In this document: positions 49,957 to 57,331 of the stretch, one piece after another | Numbering within the stretch: the stretch's first letter is position 1 | How the letters are laid out: every line of letters starts with the position of its first letter | Source: Chloroflexota bacterium | GTDB lineage: Bacteria; Chloroflexota; Anaerolineae; Anaerolineales; Villigracilaceae | Assembly (NCBI GenBank): GCA_016234495.1 | Contig: JACRBI010000044.1 | Span: 1-64,000, forward strand | Direction of reading: 5' to 3' | Length of the DNA: 64,000 nucleotides | Made by a program: the position numbers and the translations under genes | The notes under the pieces: generated by a model | Databases searched by the model: none | What the model saw: only the letters and a program-made list of their open reading frames with translations | What the model was told of the DNA's origin: nothing

Positions 49957-50180
49957 TTCTTATCTTCTCCTCGCACTTTGAATATGGGCGCTATTATAAA
50001 AGCATATTGACGGCAGGTCATGGGAAATGAGTTTGCAATCATTTTGCATTTATACTTGTATTGGGCGGTGCGACAAGCCGCAAAGTTAAGAAAACTATAA
50101 TCTATTACAGGTAACATCAACGCGATATACAAAGTCTATTCAGAGCTGCAATTATCGCACTTTGGAAAGTGAGGTGAATC

Positions 50181-50822
50181 ATGTTTTCATTCGAAGGTTT
50201 TGACCGCCGCAAAGAAGAGGATCGCATCCGCGAGGAAGGCAGGCTTCCCCCCGGACAATCGTTGACATTAAAGTTCCCCGTTTTGCATTATGGTCCCGTG
50301 CCGTCGTTCAACGCCGCCACTTGGGACTTCCGCGTCTGGGGCGAAGTGGAAGAGGAAAAGCGCTGGTCGTGGGACGAGTTCAATCAACTGCCGCGCGCGA
50401 AGATTCAAATGGACATTCATTGCGTCACGCGCTGGAGCAAAGCCGATACAGTTTGGGAAGGCGTTTCAGTCAAAACGATGGTGGATAATGGCCTGATCAA
50501 GATCAAGCCGACAGCCACTCATGTCATGCAGCACGCCGAATATGGATTCACGGTCAACCTGCCGCTGGAAGTTGTTCTGCAGGAAAATTTTCTGCTCGCC
50601 ACCCATTTAGACGGCGAACCGATCACGCCCGATCACGGCTATCCCTTGCGCGGCATGGTGGGCTTCATCCCCTCTAAAAAGGATTTGGAAACGCCATATC
50701 TATGGAAGGGTGCCAAGTGGATCAGGTCGCTGGAGTTCATGCCGCGCGACAAACGCGGATTTTGGGAACAGGCCGGCTATCACAACCGCGCGGATATCTG
50801 GCGCGAAGAACGATTTGGGTAG
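50181..50822 (+). CDS. Cytosolic sulfite-oxidase-fold molybdoenzyme
   Basis: 213 aa. The molybdopterin-binding core has the ligand Cys in MDIHCVTRWS, WEGVSVKTMV, EYGFTVNLPLE and HGYPLRGMVGF. It lacks a Tat signal and the dimerisation domain, so it is a short cytosolic type related to YedY/MsrP. A GAGGTG site precedes the ATG. Substrate unknown. A cytochrome b561 gene lies downstream on the other strand. Confidence 0.9.
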   Translation: MFSFEGFDRRKEEDRIREEGRLPPGQSLTLKFPVLHYGPVPSFNAATWDFRVWGEVEEEKRWSWDEFNQLPRAKIQMDIHCVTRWSKADTVWEGVSVKTMVDNGLIKIKPTATHVMQHAEYGFTVNLPLEVVLQENFLLATHLDGEPITPDHGYPLRGMVGFIPSKKDLETPYLWKGAKWIRSLEFMPRDKRGFWEQAGYHNRADIWREERFG

Positions 50823-50828
50823 TATCAA

Positions 50829-50867
50829 GACCTCCGAGTTTTTCACAAGAAACGCTCGGAGGTTTTG
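50829..50867. terminator. Terminator after molybdoenzyme gene
   Basis: GACCTCCGAG and CTCGGAGGTT flank a 19-nt centre, followed by TTTG. Stem wording as in the 9339 terminator. Confidence 0.8.
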
Positions 50868-50926
50868 TTTGAATTAATTTGGTTCTCCCGTTTTTGGCGG
50901 GTTGAAACGACGAGAGAAATTTTTTT

Positions 50927-50996
50927 GCCGCCAATTACACGAATTTTCGCGAAATTGGCTTGAAAATCCGCGCAGATTAGCGAAATTCGCGGCTAA
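50927..50996. repeat. Palindromic intergenic element, copy 5
   Basis: GCCGCCAATTACACGAATTTTCGCG ... GCGAAATTCGCGGC: close to copy 4 (28870) in wording. Lies between convergent genes. Confidence 0.65.
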
Positions 50997-51031
50997 GATT
51001 TTGTACTTTCCCGTTAAAAACGGTAGTGCCA

Positions 51032-51571
51032 TTAATTTTTACCGAACCACATGCGCGCCAACAAATTATCCTTTTTGATGAATTGATGATACAAAGCCGC
51101 GCCGAAATGCAGAAGCACCAGCAGCAGCAGCAGCGTCGAAGTCAATCCATGACCCAGACGCGGCAGGTATTCAAAGAAATCCTGCGGATATGGCTGTGCG
51201 CCGCTGAACACCGCCGGCAGGTTTACCTGCTGAAACAAGCCAAACCCGCTGAGAGCCATGCCAAGCATTAATAGGTAAAGCAGACCATGAGTGGCTTTTG
51301 CAACAATATCCAGAAAGCGGTTGTCCTTGTTGGTGTCGGCGGCAGGCCGCTTGAACGAAAAAAGCATGATCAGCCGAATGACAAGCAATATGGCAATTGC
51401 TCCGCCAATGTACGTGTGGCTTTGCAGCATCATCGGTTTTTGCGGGTCCGTAGACGGGACGCCGGGCATGGCGAACTTCCCAACCATCAGCATCATCAAA
51501 ACAAGCAGAGCGGTCAGCCAGTGAATTACAACATGGGCAGGGTGGTATCTTTTCGGGGTCGCTTCAGACAT
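51032..51571 (-). CDS. Cytochrome b561 family protein
   Basis: 179 aa with four TM helices. Heme-ligand histidines in VVIHWLTALL, MLQSHTYIGGAI, ATHGLLYLLM and LLHFGAALYHQF are placed as in bacterial cytochrome b561 (CybB-like). Carries electrons between quinone and a partner across the membrane. Partner not adjacent. Confidence 0.9.
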   Translation of the reverse strand: MSEATPKRYHPAHVVIHWLTALLVLMMLMVGKFAMPGVPSTDPQKPMMLQSHTYIGGAIAILLVIRLIMLFSFKRPAADTNKDNRFLDIVAKATHGLLYLLMLGMALSGFGLFQQVNLPAVFSGAQPYPQDFFEYLPRLGHGLTSTLLLLLVLLHFGAALYHQFIKKDNLLARMWFGKN

Positions 51572-51692
51572 GGTTTCCTCCAGGAGAATAAAGTTTCCAT
51601 TATGACGTTTTTATATTGCAATCGCTTACATATAAACTTGGAGTAAAATACCTGCATCACAAATCTTCCCAGTTGTCATCATCAATTTCTGG

Positions 51693-51842
51693 ATGAATAA
51701 ATACATCGAGAAGCAGCAGGTAAACTCAAGCGTATTACTTGAAGCTGCCAGGCAGCCTGCCCGGTTTTTGATTTTACTTGCTGATAAAATTATTGAAATA
51801 GACCCGCAGGAATCAATGTGGGTTAAAGCACATCTTACATAA
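51693..51842 (+). CDS. Possible small protein before ssb
   Basis: 49 aa ORF in the 299-bp gap upstream of ssb. Amphipathic pattern (SSVLLEAARQPARFLILLADKIIEID), no clear ribosome site (TTCTGGATGA). May be real or chance. No other gene is seen in the gap. Confidence 0.35.
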   Translation: MNKYIEKQQVNSSVLLEAARQPARFLILLADKIIEIDPQESMWVKAHLT

Positions 51843-51870
51843 TTTATCTTCACATACCCTCGGAGGAAAA

Positions 51871-52305
51871 ATGAGCTATCAAAAGATTATCATCACCGGC
51901 AATTTGGGGCGCGACCCTGAAATGCGCTATCTCCCATCAGGCCAGGCTGTTACAAGTTTTTCTGTTGCAGTCAACGAGTCCTATACCAACGCAAATGGCG
52001 AGAAGGTAAAGAAGACCATCTGGTTTCGCGTGACTGCCTGGGGCAAACAGGCTGAAATCTGTAACCAATATCTAAAGAAAGGTTCGCAAGTTCTTGTCGA
52101 TGGACGCATGAGCGCTGATCCATCCACTGGCGGACCAAAAGTTTGGACAAAACAGGACGGCACCGTAGGCTCGTCTTTTGAGGTCACTGCAGCTACAGTT
52201 CGTTTCCTCTCAACACGTGGAGATGATAATGAAGGCGGTCCCGTCGCAGGCGGGGGCGGCATGGGAATGGCTGAGCTTCCCCCCGAAGACGATATTCCGT
52301 TCTAG
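51871..52305 (+). CDS. ssb: Single-stranded DNA-binding protein
   Basis: 144 aa. OB fold with SYQKIIITGNLGRDPEMRY, WFRVTAWGKQAEICNQYLKKG and VDGRMSADP, a short Gly-rich linker, and the acidic tip PPEDDIPF that recruits repair and replication partners. GGAGGA precedes the ATG. Coats ssDNA in replication and repair. Followed by a strong hairpin, then DUF3467 and translin-family genes. Confidence 0.97.
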   Translation: MSYQKIIITGNLGRDPEMRYLPSGQAVTSFSVAVNESYTNANGEKVKKTIWFRVTAWGKQAEICNQYLKKGSQVLVDGRMSADPSTGGPKVWTKQDGTVGSSFEVTAATVRFLSTRGDDNEGGPVAGGGGMGMAELPPEDDIPF

Positions 52306-52314
52306 TTCATGAGC

Positions 52315-52357
52315 GAAGCAGGTCTGACAGGTCGCGCTGGTTTGTCAGACCTGCTTC
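52315..52357 (+). terminator. Hairpin after ssb
   Basis: GAAGCAGGTCTGACA and its exact 15-bp inverse around a 13-nt centre, then TTCAAATTT. Weak T-run, so it may be a partial terminator within the operon. Confidence 0.6.
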
Positions 52358-52377
52358 TTCAAATTTGGATAAACCCC

Positions 52378-52713
52378 ATGACCACTCCCCAACAACCCCC
52401 CAAAAACGCCGGCCCCGTGCTTGAACTTCCCCCCGAACTTGAGCTTGTCTACGCCAACCTTGCGCGCATCGCTCATTCACCTGCTGACATTGTCATTGAC
52501 TTTGCACATCTGCTGCCCGGCGAACCAAGGGCATGGATCCGCTCGCGCGTGGTCATGACCCCGCTCAGCGCAAAATTACTGGTACGGGCGCTTGCCGAAA
52601 ATATTGCACGATACGAGGCGGCCTTTGGCGAGATCAACATCCCCGCCAGCAGCACACTTGCCGATAACCTTTTTCGTCCCTTTCAACAGCCGCCCGAACC
52701 GCCGAAAGAATAA
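52378..52713 (+). CDS. DUF3467 protein
   Basis: 111 aa from the ATG at 52378. Motif ELVYANLARIAHSPADIVIDFAHLLPG and VVMTPLSAKLLVRALAENIARYE fit the DUF3467 family, whose role is unknown. Gap of 6 bp to the translin-family gene, so co-transcribed with it, and perhaps with ssb. Confidence 0.85.
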   Translation: MTTPQQPPKNAGPVLELPPELELVYANLARIAHSPADIVIDFAHLLPGEPRAWIRSRVVMTPLSAKLLVRALAENIARYEAAFGEINIPASSTLADNLFRPFQQPPEPPKE

Positions 52714-52719
52714 CACCCC

Positions 52720-53409
52720 ATGCACAAACTTGAACAGATCACAGACGGCATCCGCAAGGTGTTTGACGCCCGCACCTCAGCCCGCGACCATGCGCTCGCG
52801 CAAGCCCGTCAATTAACACGCGCCTGTTCACTCGCCATCCGCGCCGTCCACCGCGATGAACTGGATGTCATGAACGGGCATTTACTCGAAGCCAGTCAAT
52901 TGGCTGACACCCTGCGTGACTCCCTTGCCAATTTCCCTGACCTGTTCTACGCGGGATACACCCAGGATGCGCTCAAGGAATTTGTGGAAGCGAACGTCAC
53001 CTGCGCTTTGATTCGGAACGAGCCGCTTCAGACTCCCGAAGGGCTGGTCGTTGAACCTGCGACATATCTCAACGGGTTGGCGGAAGTCGTCGGCGAGCTG
53101 CGCCGCCGCATCTTGGATATTCTGCGACACGGCTATTCACAGGAAGCCGAACGCCTGCTTGGCTACATGGATGAAATCTATTCTGTGCTGGTCACCATGG
53201 ACTACCCGGACGCGATCACCAACGGCCTGCGCCGCCAAACTGACCTTGCACGCAGCATCATCGAAAAGACGCGTGGTGACATCACCTTCAGTCTGCGCGG
53301 CGAGCACCTCACTCAAGCCATCAGCCAGTTAAGCGCCCAATTAAACAGCGACCCGGTCAACGGTCAGGCAGGAAGCGCGAATCCACTGAATCCAAAAGAG
53401 GATCATTAA
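52720..53409 (+). CDS. Translin-family protein
   Basis: 229 aa, all helical. FYAGYTQDALKEFVEANVTCALIRNE and ATYLNGLAEVVGELRRRILDILRHG match translin proteins, which form ring oligomers that bind ssDNA or RNA; in eukaryotes they form the C3PO nuclease with TRAX. Acidic nuclease residues of TRAX were not identified. Bacterial members are little studied. The placement after ssb supports a nucleic-acid role. Confidence 0.82.
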   Translation: MHKLEQITDGIRKVFDARTSARDHALAQARQLTRACSLAIRAVHRDELDVMNGHLLEASQLADTLRDSLANFPDLFYAGYTQDALKEFVEANVTCALIRNEPLQTPEGLVVEPATYLNGLAEVVGELRRRILDILRHGYSQEAERLLGYMDEIYSVLVTMDYPDAITNGLRRQTDLARSIIEKTRGDITFSLRGEHLTQAISQLSAQLNSDPVNGQAGSANPLNPKEDH

Positions 53410-53413
53410 AGGC

Positions 53414-54028
53414 ATGGCGAAAGGCGGCCGCCGCTATCCTCTCGTTATCTATACCCACATGCTGGACCGCTGGTGGCCTGCGATCCTGCTGCTCGGGCTT
53501 GCATTACTTGGATTATCGTGGGCGATTTATAGCTGGGGCTTTGAAGAATGGCGCTGGCTTGCCTTTGCCAGTATCGGCGGGCTGACAGTGTTTGCCGGCT
53601 TCATGATGCTGGTGTTGCGGAAGAGTGCATATGTGCAGCCTTTCAGCGATCATCTTAAATTGGCAACGCCCTTTTTACGACTCAATATTTCCTATAAAAG
53701 ATTTTTGCGTTCCACCTCGGCAAATATGGGGGCGATGTTTCCGCCAAACTCCGTTTCAAAATGGCAGGCCGATATCATTCAACCCGTTGCGAAGATGACC
53801 GCGCTTATTATCGAATTGAATGCCTACCCCATGCCGCGATCATTTTTGCGTTTTTTTCTGTCGCCGCTCTTCTTCAAGGATAAGACTCCGCATTTTGTGA
53901 TTCTGGTCGATGACTGGATGAAGTTTAGCTCCGAATTGGAGAGTATGCGTATTGCCGCGGATTCCCCAACCCCGCAGAAAAAGCGCGATAACTCGATCCT
54001 TTCCAAATTACCAAACAAGAACAAATGA
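53414..54028 (+). CDS. Two-TM protein of unknown function
   Basis: 204 aa. Basic N-terminus, two close TM helices (about 22-42, 50-68), then a cytosolic beta-rich domain with conserved-looking NISYKRFLRSTSANMGAMFPP, like a membrane-linked PH-like or YdbT-type fold. Overlaps the next gene start by ATGA. Operon member with translin. Confidence 0.7.
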   Translation: MAKGGRRYPLVIYTHMLDRWWPAILLLGLALLGLSWAIYSWGFEEWRWLAFASIGGLTVFAGFMMLVLRKSAYVQPFSDHLKLATPFLRLNISYKRFLRSTSANMGAMFPPNSVSKWQADIIQPVAKMTALIIELNAYPMPRSFLRFFLSPLFFKDKTPHFVILVDDWMKFSSELESMRIAADSPTPQKKRDNSILSKLPNKNK

Positions 54029-54441
54029 ATATTTATTTTGCATGTTCCATAACGGGCGGGCGCGAATTTGAATCCGCGTATCAGACGATCGTTGCCGCAT
54101 TGATGGAGGATGGGCATGAAATCCCAACTTCACATCTGGCGCAATCGGAAGTCATGGAAAATGAACGTGCGCTTGCGCCTTGTGATGTTTACGAGCGCGA
54201 TGTGAATTGGATAAAAAATTGCGACGTGCTGATTGCAGAGGTCAGCGTGCCGTCGCATGGGGTGGGGTATGAGATCGCCTTTGCCTTGGGAATCGGGAAG
54301 CGTGTTTTGTGCCTGCACCAGCAGGATAGAAAAGTATCAAAGATGATCACTGGCAATTCAGACCCCGCGCTCAAAATAAATCCCTACTCAACAGTGGAAG
54401 AGGCTGTTTCACAGGCGCGCAATTTCCTGAGCAGCCTGTAA
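54025..54441 (+). CDS. Nucleoside 2-deoxyribosyltransferase/DNPH1-like protein
   Basis: 138 aa. MNIYFACSITGGREF, YERDVNWIKNCDVLIAEVSVPSHGVGYEI with the catalytic-type Glu, and a short C-terminal helix are typical of the nucleoside deoxyribosyltransferase superfamily, closest to the 2'-deoxynucleoside 5'-phosphate N-hydrolase (Rcl/DNPH1) group. It probably cleaves the base from deoxynucleotides (nucleotide-pool cleaning). Last gene of the ssb/translin cluster. Confidence 0.85.
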   Translation: MNIYFACSITGGREFESAYQTIVAALMEDGHEIPTSHLAQSEVMENERALAPCDVYERDVNWIKNCDVLIAEVSVPSHGVGYEIAFALGIGKRVLCLHQQDRKVSKMITGNSDPALKINPYSTVEEAVSQARNFLSSL

Positions 54442-54577
54442 AGTATTTGTGATTATTATCACATTCAATCTGTGACATTCAACGATGGTTGAAAAAATCG
54501 AAGTCGGCTATTATATGGGCGGAGACGGAACATAGACACCTCCAAAATGCTCCTCCCTGTCTCCTCCTTTGGCGAAA

Positions 54578-54607
54578 GTTGCCGCCGAGTGCACACTCGG
54601 CGGCAAC
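54578..54607. terminator. Perfect 14-bp palindrome between convergent genes
   Basis: GTTGCCGCCGAGTG and its inverse with a 2-nt centre; little T-run on either side. May act as terminator for the convergent genes, or be a palindromic element. Confidence 0.55.
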
Positions 54608-54641
54608 ATGTTTAAGTTCCATCCTTGTTGAGAATTGATCT

Positions 54642-56090
54642 TTATTCCTGCGTGGGGAGCAGCACAATAAAGGACGATCCCTTTCCCTTGCTCGATTCCA
54701 CCCACACGCGCCCCTGATGACTGTCCACAATTGATTTGACAATGGCCAGCCCAAGGCCGGAACCTTGCACCCCTTCCGGGACATTGGTGGCGCGGTAGAA
54801 TTTTTCGAATATATGGCTTTGCTCCTCGGGCGGGATGCCGGGGCCGTTATCTTCAACCTTTAATATGATCTGCTGTTCCTGCATGGATATGCTCACCCGA
54901 ATAGCGCCGTCATTCGGGGTGTATTTGATCGCATTGCCGATCAGGTTGTCCACCATCTGACGGATGCGGATCGGATTGGCGCGGATGGAATGTATGGTCT
55001 GGGTCAGCTCTTGTGTGAGCTGTAGGTTCTTTCCCTTGATTTGAGCGTCAAACATGTCCAGCGAATATTTCAAAACGCCTTCAAGGTGGACGATTTCACG
55101 GCGTGTGTCAAAGCCAGCCTCAAGCCGTCCCAGATCAAGCAGGTCATTTACCAATGCAGTGATGTGTTGGATGCTTCCCTGCAGCCGCTTGATAAACTCA
55201 GTTTGATTCTCGTTCAATGGACCGGTGCGTTCGATCAACTCTGTGTAGCCCAGGATGGAAGTTAAAGGGGAACGCAGGTCATGTGATACCGTGTGAATAA
55301 AGTCGCTCTTTAATCGGTCAAGTTCCTTGAGGTAGGAAATGTCCTGCATGGTCACAGCTGCGCCGATCTTGGGGATGGGCGTGTACTGGGCATTGAACAC
55401 ACGGCCATCGTCAAAATTGATCTCATGATATTTCAACGGTCCTTCTGTTGAGCGGGCCAATAAGGCTTTCAGGTCTGCATTTGAGATCACATCGGTCAAG
55501 AACCAGCCTGTGAGCTCTCTTTCGTTCAGGTTGAAGATCTCGCGGATGGCGCGATTCACAAACAGGATTCTTTGATTCGAGTCGACCACGATGACGCCAT
55601 CCTGAATGTTGGCAATGATCGCTTCGAGTTTATTGCGTTCCGCCTCGGATATCTGCGCTTTTTCAGCCAGCGAAGATGTGGTGCGCTTAACTTCATGGCG
55701 CAGCCAGTCTCCCAATTTTCTTCCGCGCGAGAGACTCCTTTGTACTTCATCAACAATATCCGCCGTTTTGAGCGGGGGATAAAGATAACCGTTCAATCCC
55801 AGCTTCAGCGCAGATTTGGCAAGCTCGGCTGAATCCCGGTCTGTATATAAAATAATGGGCAGGGTGGGGAAGCGCTCGAGCATGTCCTTTGAAATGGACA
55901 AGCCGTCTCTATCGGCGAATTTTTCGCCAACGATCATCAAGGCGGGTATGGCTTCCTGCACCGATTTATTCAGCCCGCTTTGATCACTGGCGCGCGCCAC
56001 TTCATACCCGGCGGCGTGTAAGGCGCGATCCATTAAATCCAAAATTGGAGCCGGGTCAAGCGCCAGAAGAATCAAATCTTGTTTTGACAT
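54642..56090 (-). CDS. Pseudo-receiver/PAS histidine kinase
   Basis: 482 aa. Residues 1-125 fold like a receiver but the phospho-Asp region reads LMIVGEKFADRDG, and the acidic pair and Lys are absent, so it cannot be phosphorylated normally. A PAS domain follows (about 160-265, VDSNQRILFVNRAI), then the kinase with His in FIHTVSHDLRSPL, N box LIGNAIKYTPN, G1 EDNGPGIPPEE and G2 GSGLGLAIVKSI. Cytosolic. 19 bp downstream of the GAF partner, so co-expressed. Confidence 0.9.
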   Translation of the reverse strand: MSKQDLILLALDPAPILDLMDRALHAAGYEVARASDQSGLNKSVQEAIPALMIVGEKFADRDGLSISKDMLERFPTLPIILYTDRDSAELAKSALKLGLNGYLYPPLKTADIVDEVQRSLSRGRKLGDWLRHEVKRTTSSLAEKAQISEAERNKLEAIIANIQDGVIVVDSNQRILFVNRAIREIFNLNERELTGWFLTDVISNADLKALLARSTEGPLKYHEINFDDGRVFNAQYTPIPKIGAAVTMQDISYLKELDRLKSDFIHTVSHDLRSPLTSILGYTELIERTGPLNENQTEFIKRLQGSIQHITALVNDLLDLGRLEAGFDTRREIVHLEGVLKYSLDMFDAQIKGKNLQLTQELTQTIHSIRANPIRIRQMVDNLIGNAIKYTPNDGAIRVSISMQEQQIILKVEDNGPGIPPEEQSHIFEKFYRATNVPEGVQGSGLGLAIVKSIVDSHQGRVWVESSKGKGSSFIVLLPTQE

Positions 56091-56109
56091 GGGGCAGGTT
56101 GTTTTCTTT

Positions 56110-57261
56110 TTATTTTTTTGTGATGATGGTTTTTTCAGAAGAACGGGAAATTCTGTTTAACGCAGCCTGGACAGATTCCAGCGCCTTTTTTTGCTCGGCA
56201 TTCAGCGCGCCGGGCATTTCGGTTAACACCAGGTTGAGGGGATAAGTGGCCGCCTGTAATTCTCCGTGGAGCGTATCCCGCGCTGATTCCATGACTGCCT
56301 GATGATGCTTTTCGTTTGCGCGGGCATTTTCGGTTGTCTGCGCCAGCGCGCGGAATAAACGCGCATTCACCAGCGAAATGGACGCGTAATCTGCCATGGC
56401 TTCAAGCAGGATCTGTGTCTCACGGGCGATCTCGCGATTTGTCTTCCTGACAAAGATCAACAGCCCGATCACCTCGTTTTGAATTTTGATTGGGATCACC
56501 CCGACCGCCTTCCCCAGCGCGGCGATCTTGAACTTTTGCAGCGGGTCGCCGTTCATGACAAGGCTTTCGCCCGAAAGTGATACCAGCGAACTGATGCCAT
56601 CGTCCACAGGCTGATTCATTTTCTTCGCCCATGCTTCGGGTAGATTTCGTTGTGCGCGGAGCACAAAAGTATTCGTGCGTTCATCGCGCAACGACAGCCA
56701 GCAAATATCGGCTTCTGCCAGCTGCGAGGAGCTTTCAAGGATGCGGTCAAAGAGTACCCGCTGGTCAGTGATCGACACCACCGCCTTTGCCGTGGAAATG
56801 ATCGTGGTCAGATCGCGCAGCCGGCGTTGTTGTTCCTCATTCGCTGCTTTTAATTGGCTGTCGAGCTTATGACGTTCGCGTGCTTCCTTTGTCTGACCCA
56901 GGGCGCGCTCCACGATGGAGACAACTTCGGTATCACGCGCCGGCCAGAAGATGACGTCTGACGCGCCGAGACGGAATGCCTGAATCGCGTCCGTTTCCTG
57001 CCCTTTTTCGGCGATCACAATTAACGGCGACTTGATCCCATGCGAAGTCAACGCGGTCAGCAGATCCTTCCCGCTCAAGCCTGGTAAATTTAAATTTGCC
57101 AGGATCAGGTCCGGGGGAGTCTGAACCGCGCGTTTGAGCGCAGAAGCCGCATCGCCTGTCACAGTCACCTTGTATCCGAGCGGCTGGAGCGATTGTCTTC
57201 CGATCAAATCAGCAATATCTGGATCACTTTCAACAATTAATATTTGTTCCCCGGGCGCCAT
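56110..57261 (-). CDS. Pseudo-receiver/GAF signalling protein
   Basis: 383 aa. N-terminal receiver-like domain (LIVESDPDIADLIG) with Asn instead of the phospho-Asp (LILANLNLPGLSG) and no conserved Lys (IFWPARD). A coiled helix (about 125-150) leads to a GAF domain (about 155-300), then a C-terminal helical region (AEQKKALESVQAALNRISR) resembling a dimerisation helix without kinase domain. Probably a sensory partner of the kinase encoded next to it. Confidence 0.82.
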   Translation of the reverse strand: MAPGEQILIVESDPDIADLIGRQSLQPLGYKVTVTGDAASALKRAVQTPPDLILANLNLPGLSGKDLLTALTSHGIKSPLIVIAEKGQETDAIQAFRLGASDVIFWPARDTEVVSIVERALGQTKEARERHKLDSQLKAANEEQQRRLRDLTTIISTAKAVVSITDQRVLFDRILESSSQLAEADICWLSLRDERTNTFVLRAQRNLPEAWAKKMNQPVDDGISSLVSLSGESLVMNGDPLQKFKIAALGKAVGVIPIKIQNEVIGLLIFVRKTNREIARETQILLEAMADYASISLVNARLFRALAQTTENARANEKHHQAVMESARDTLHGELQAATYPLNLVLTEMPGALNAEQKKALESVQAALNRISRSSEKTIITKK

Positions 57262-57331
57262 GGGTTTATCCTTCGCGTGATTCTATCACCTTTTCGAGTA
57301 CAATCTTTCCTATAAATTTTACAAATTTGAC

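Noticed and set aside
51626-51853. 75-codon minus-strand ORF upstream of ssb
   Set aside because: Ends in the ssb promoter side with no ribosome site; the 49-aa plus-strand ORF is a little better but also weak.
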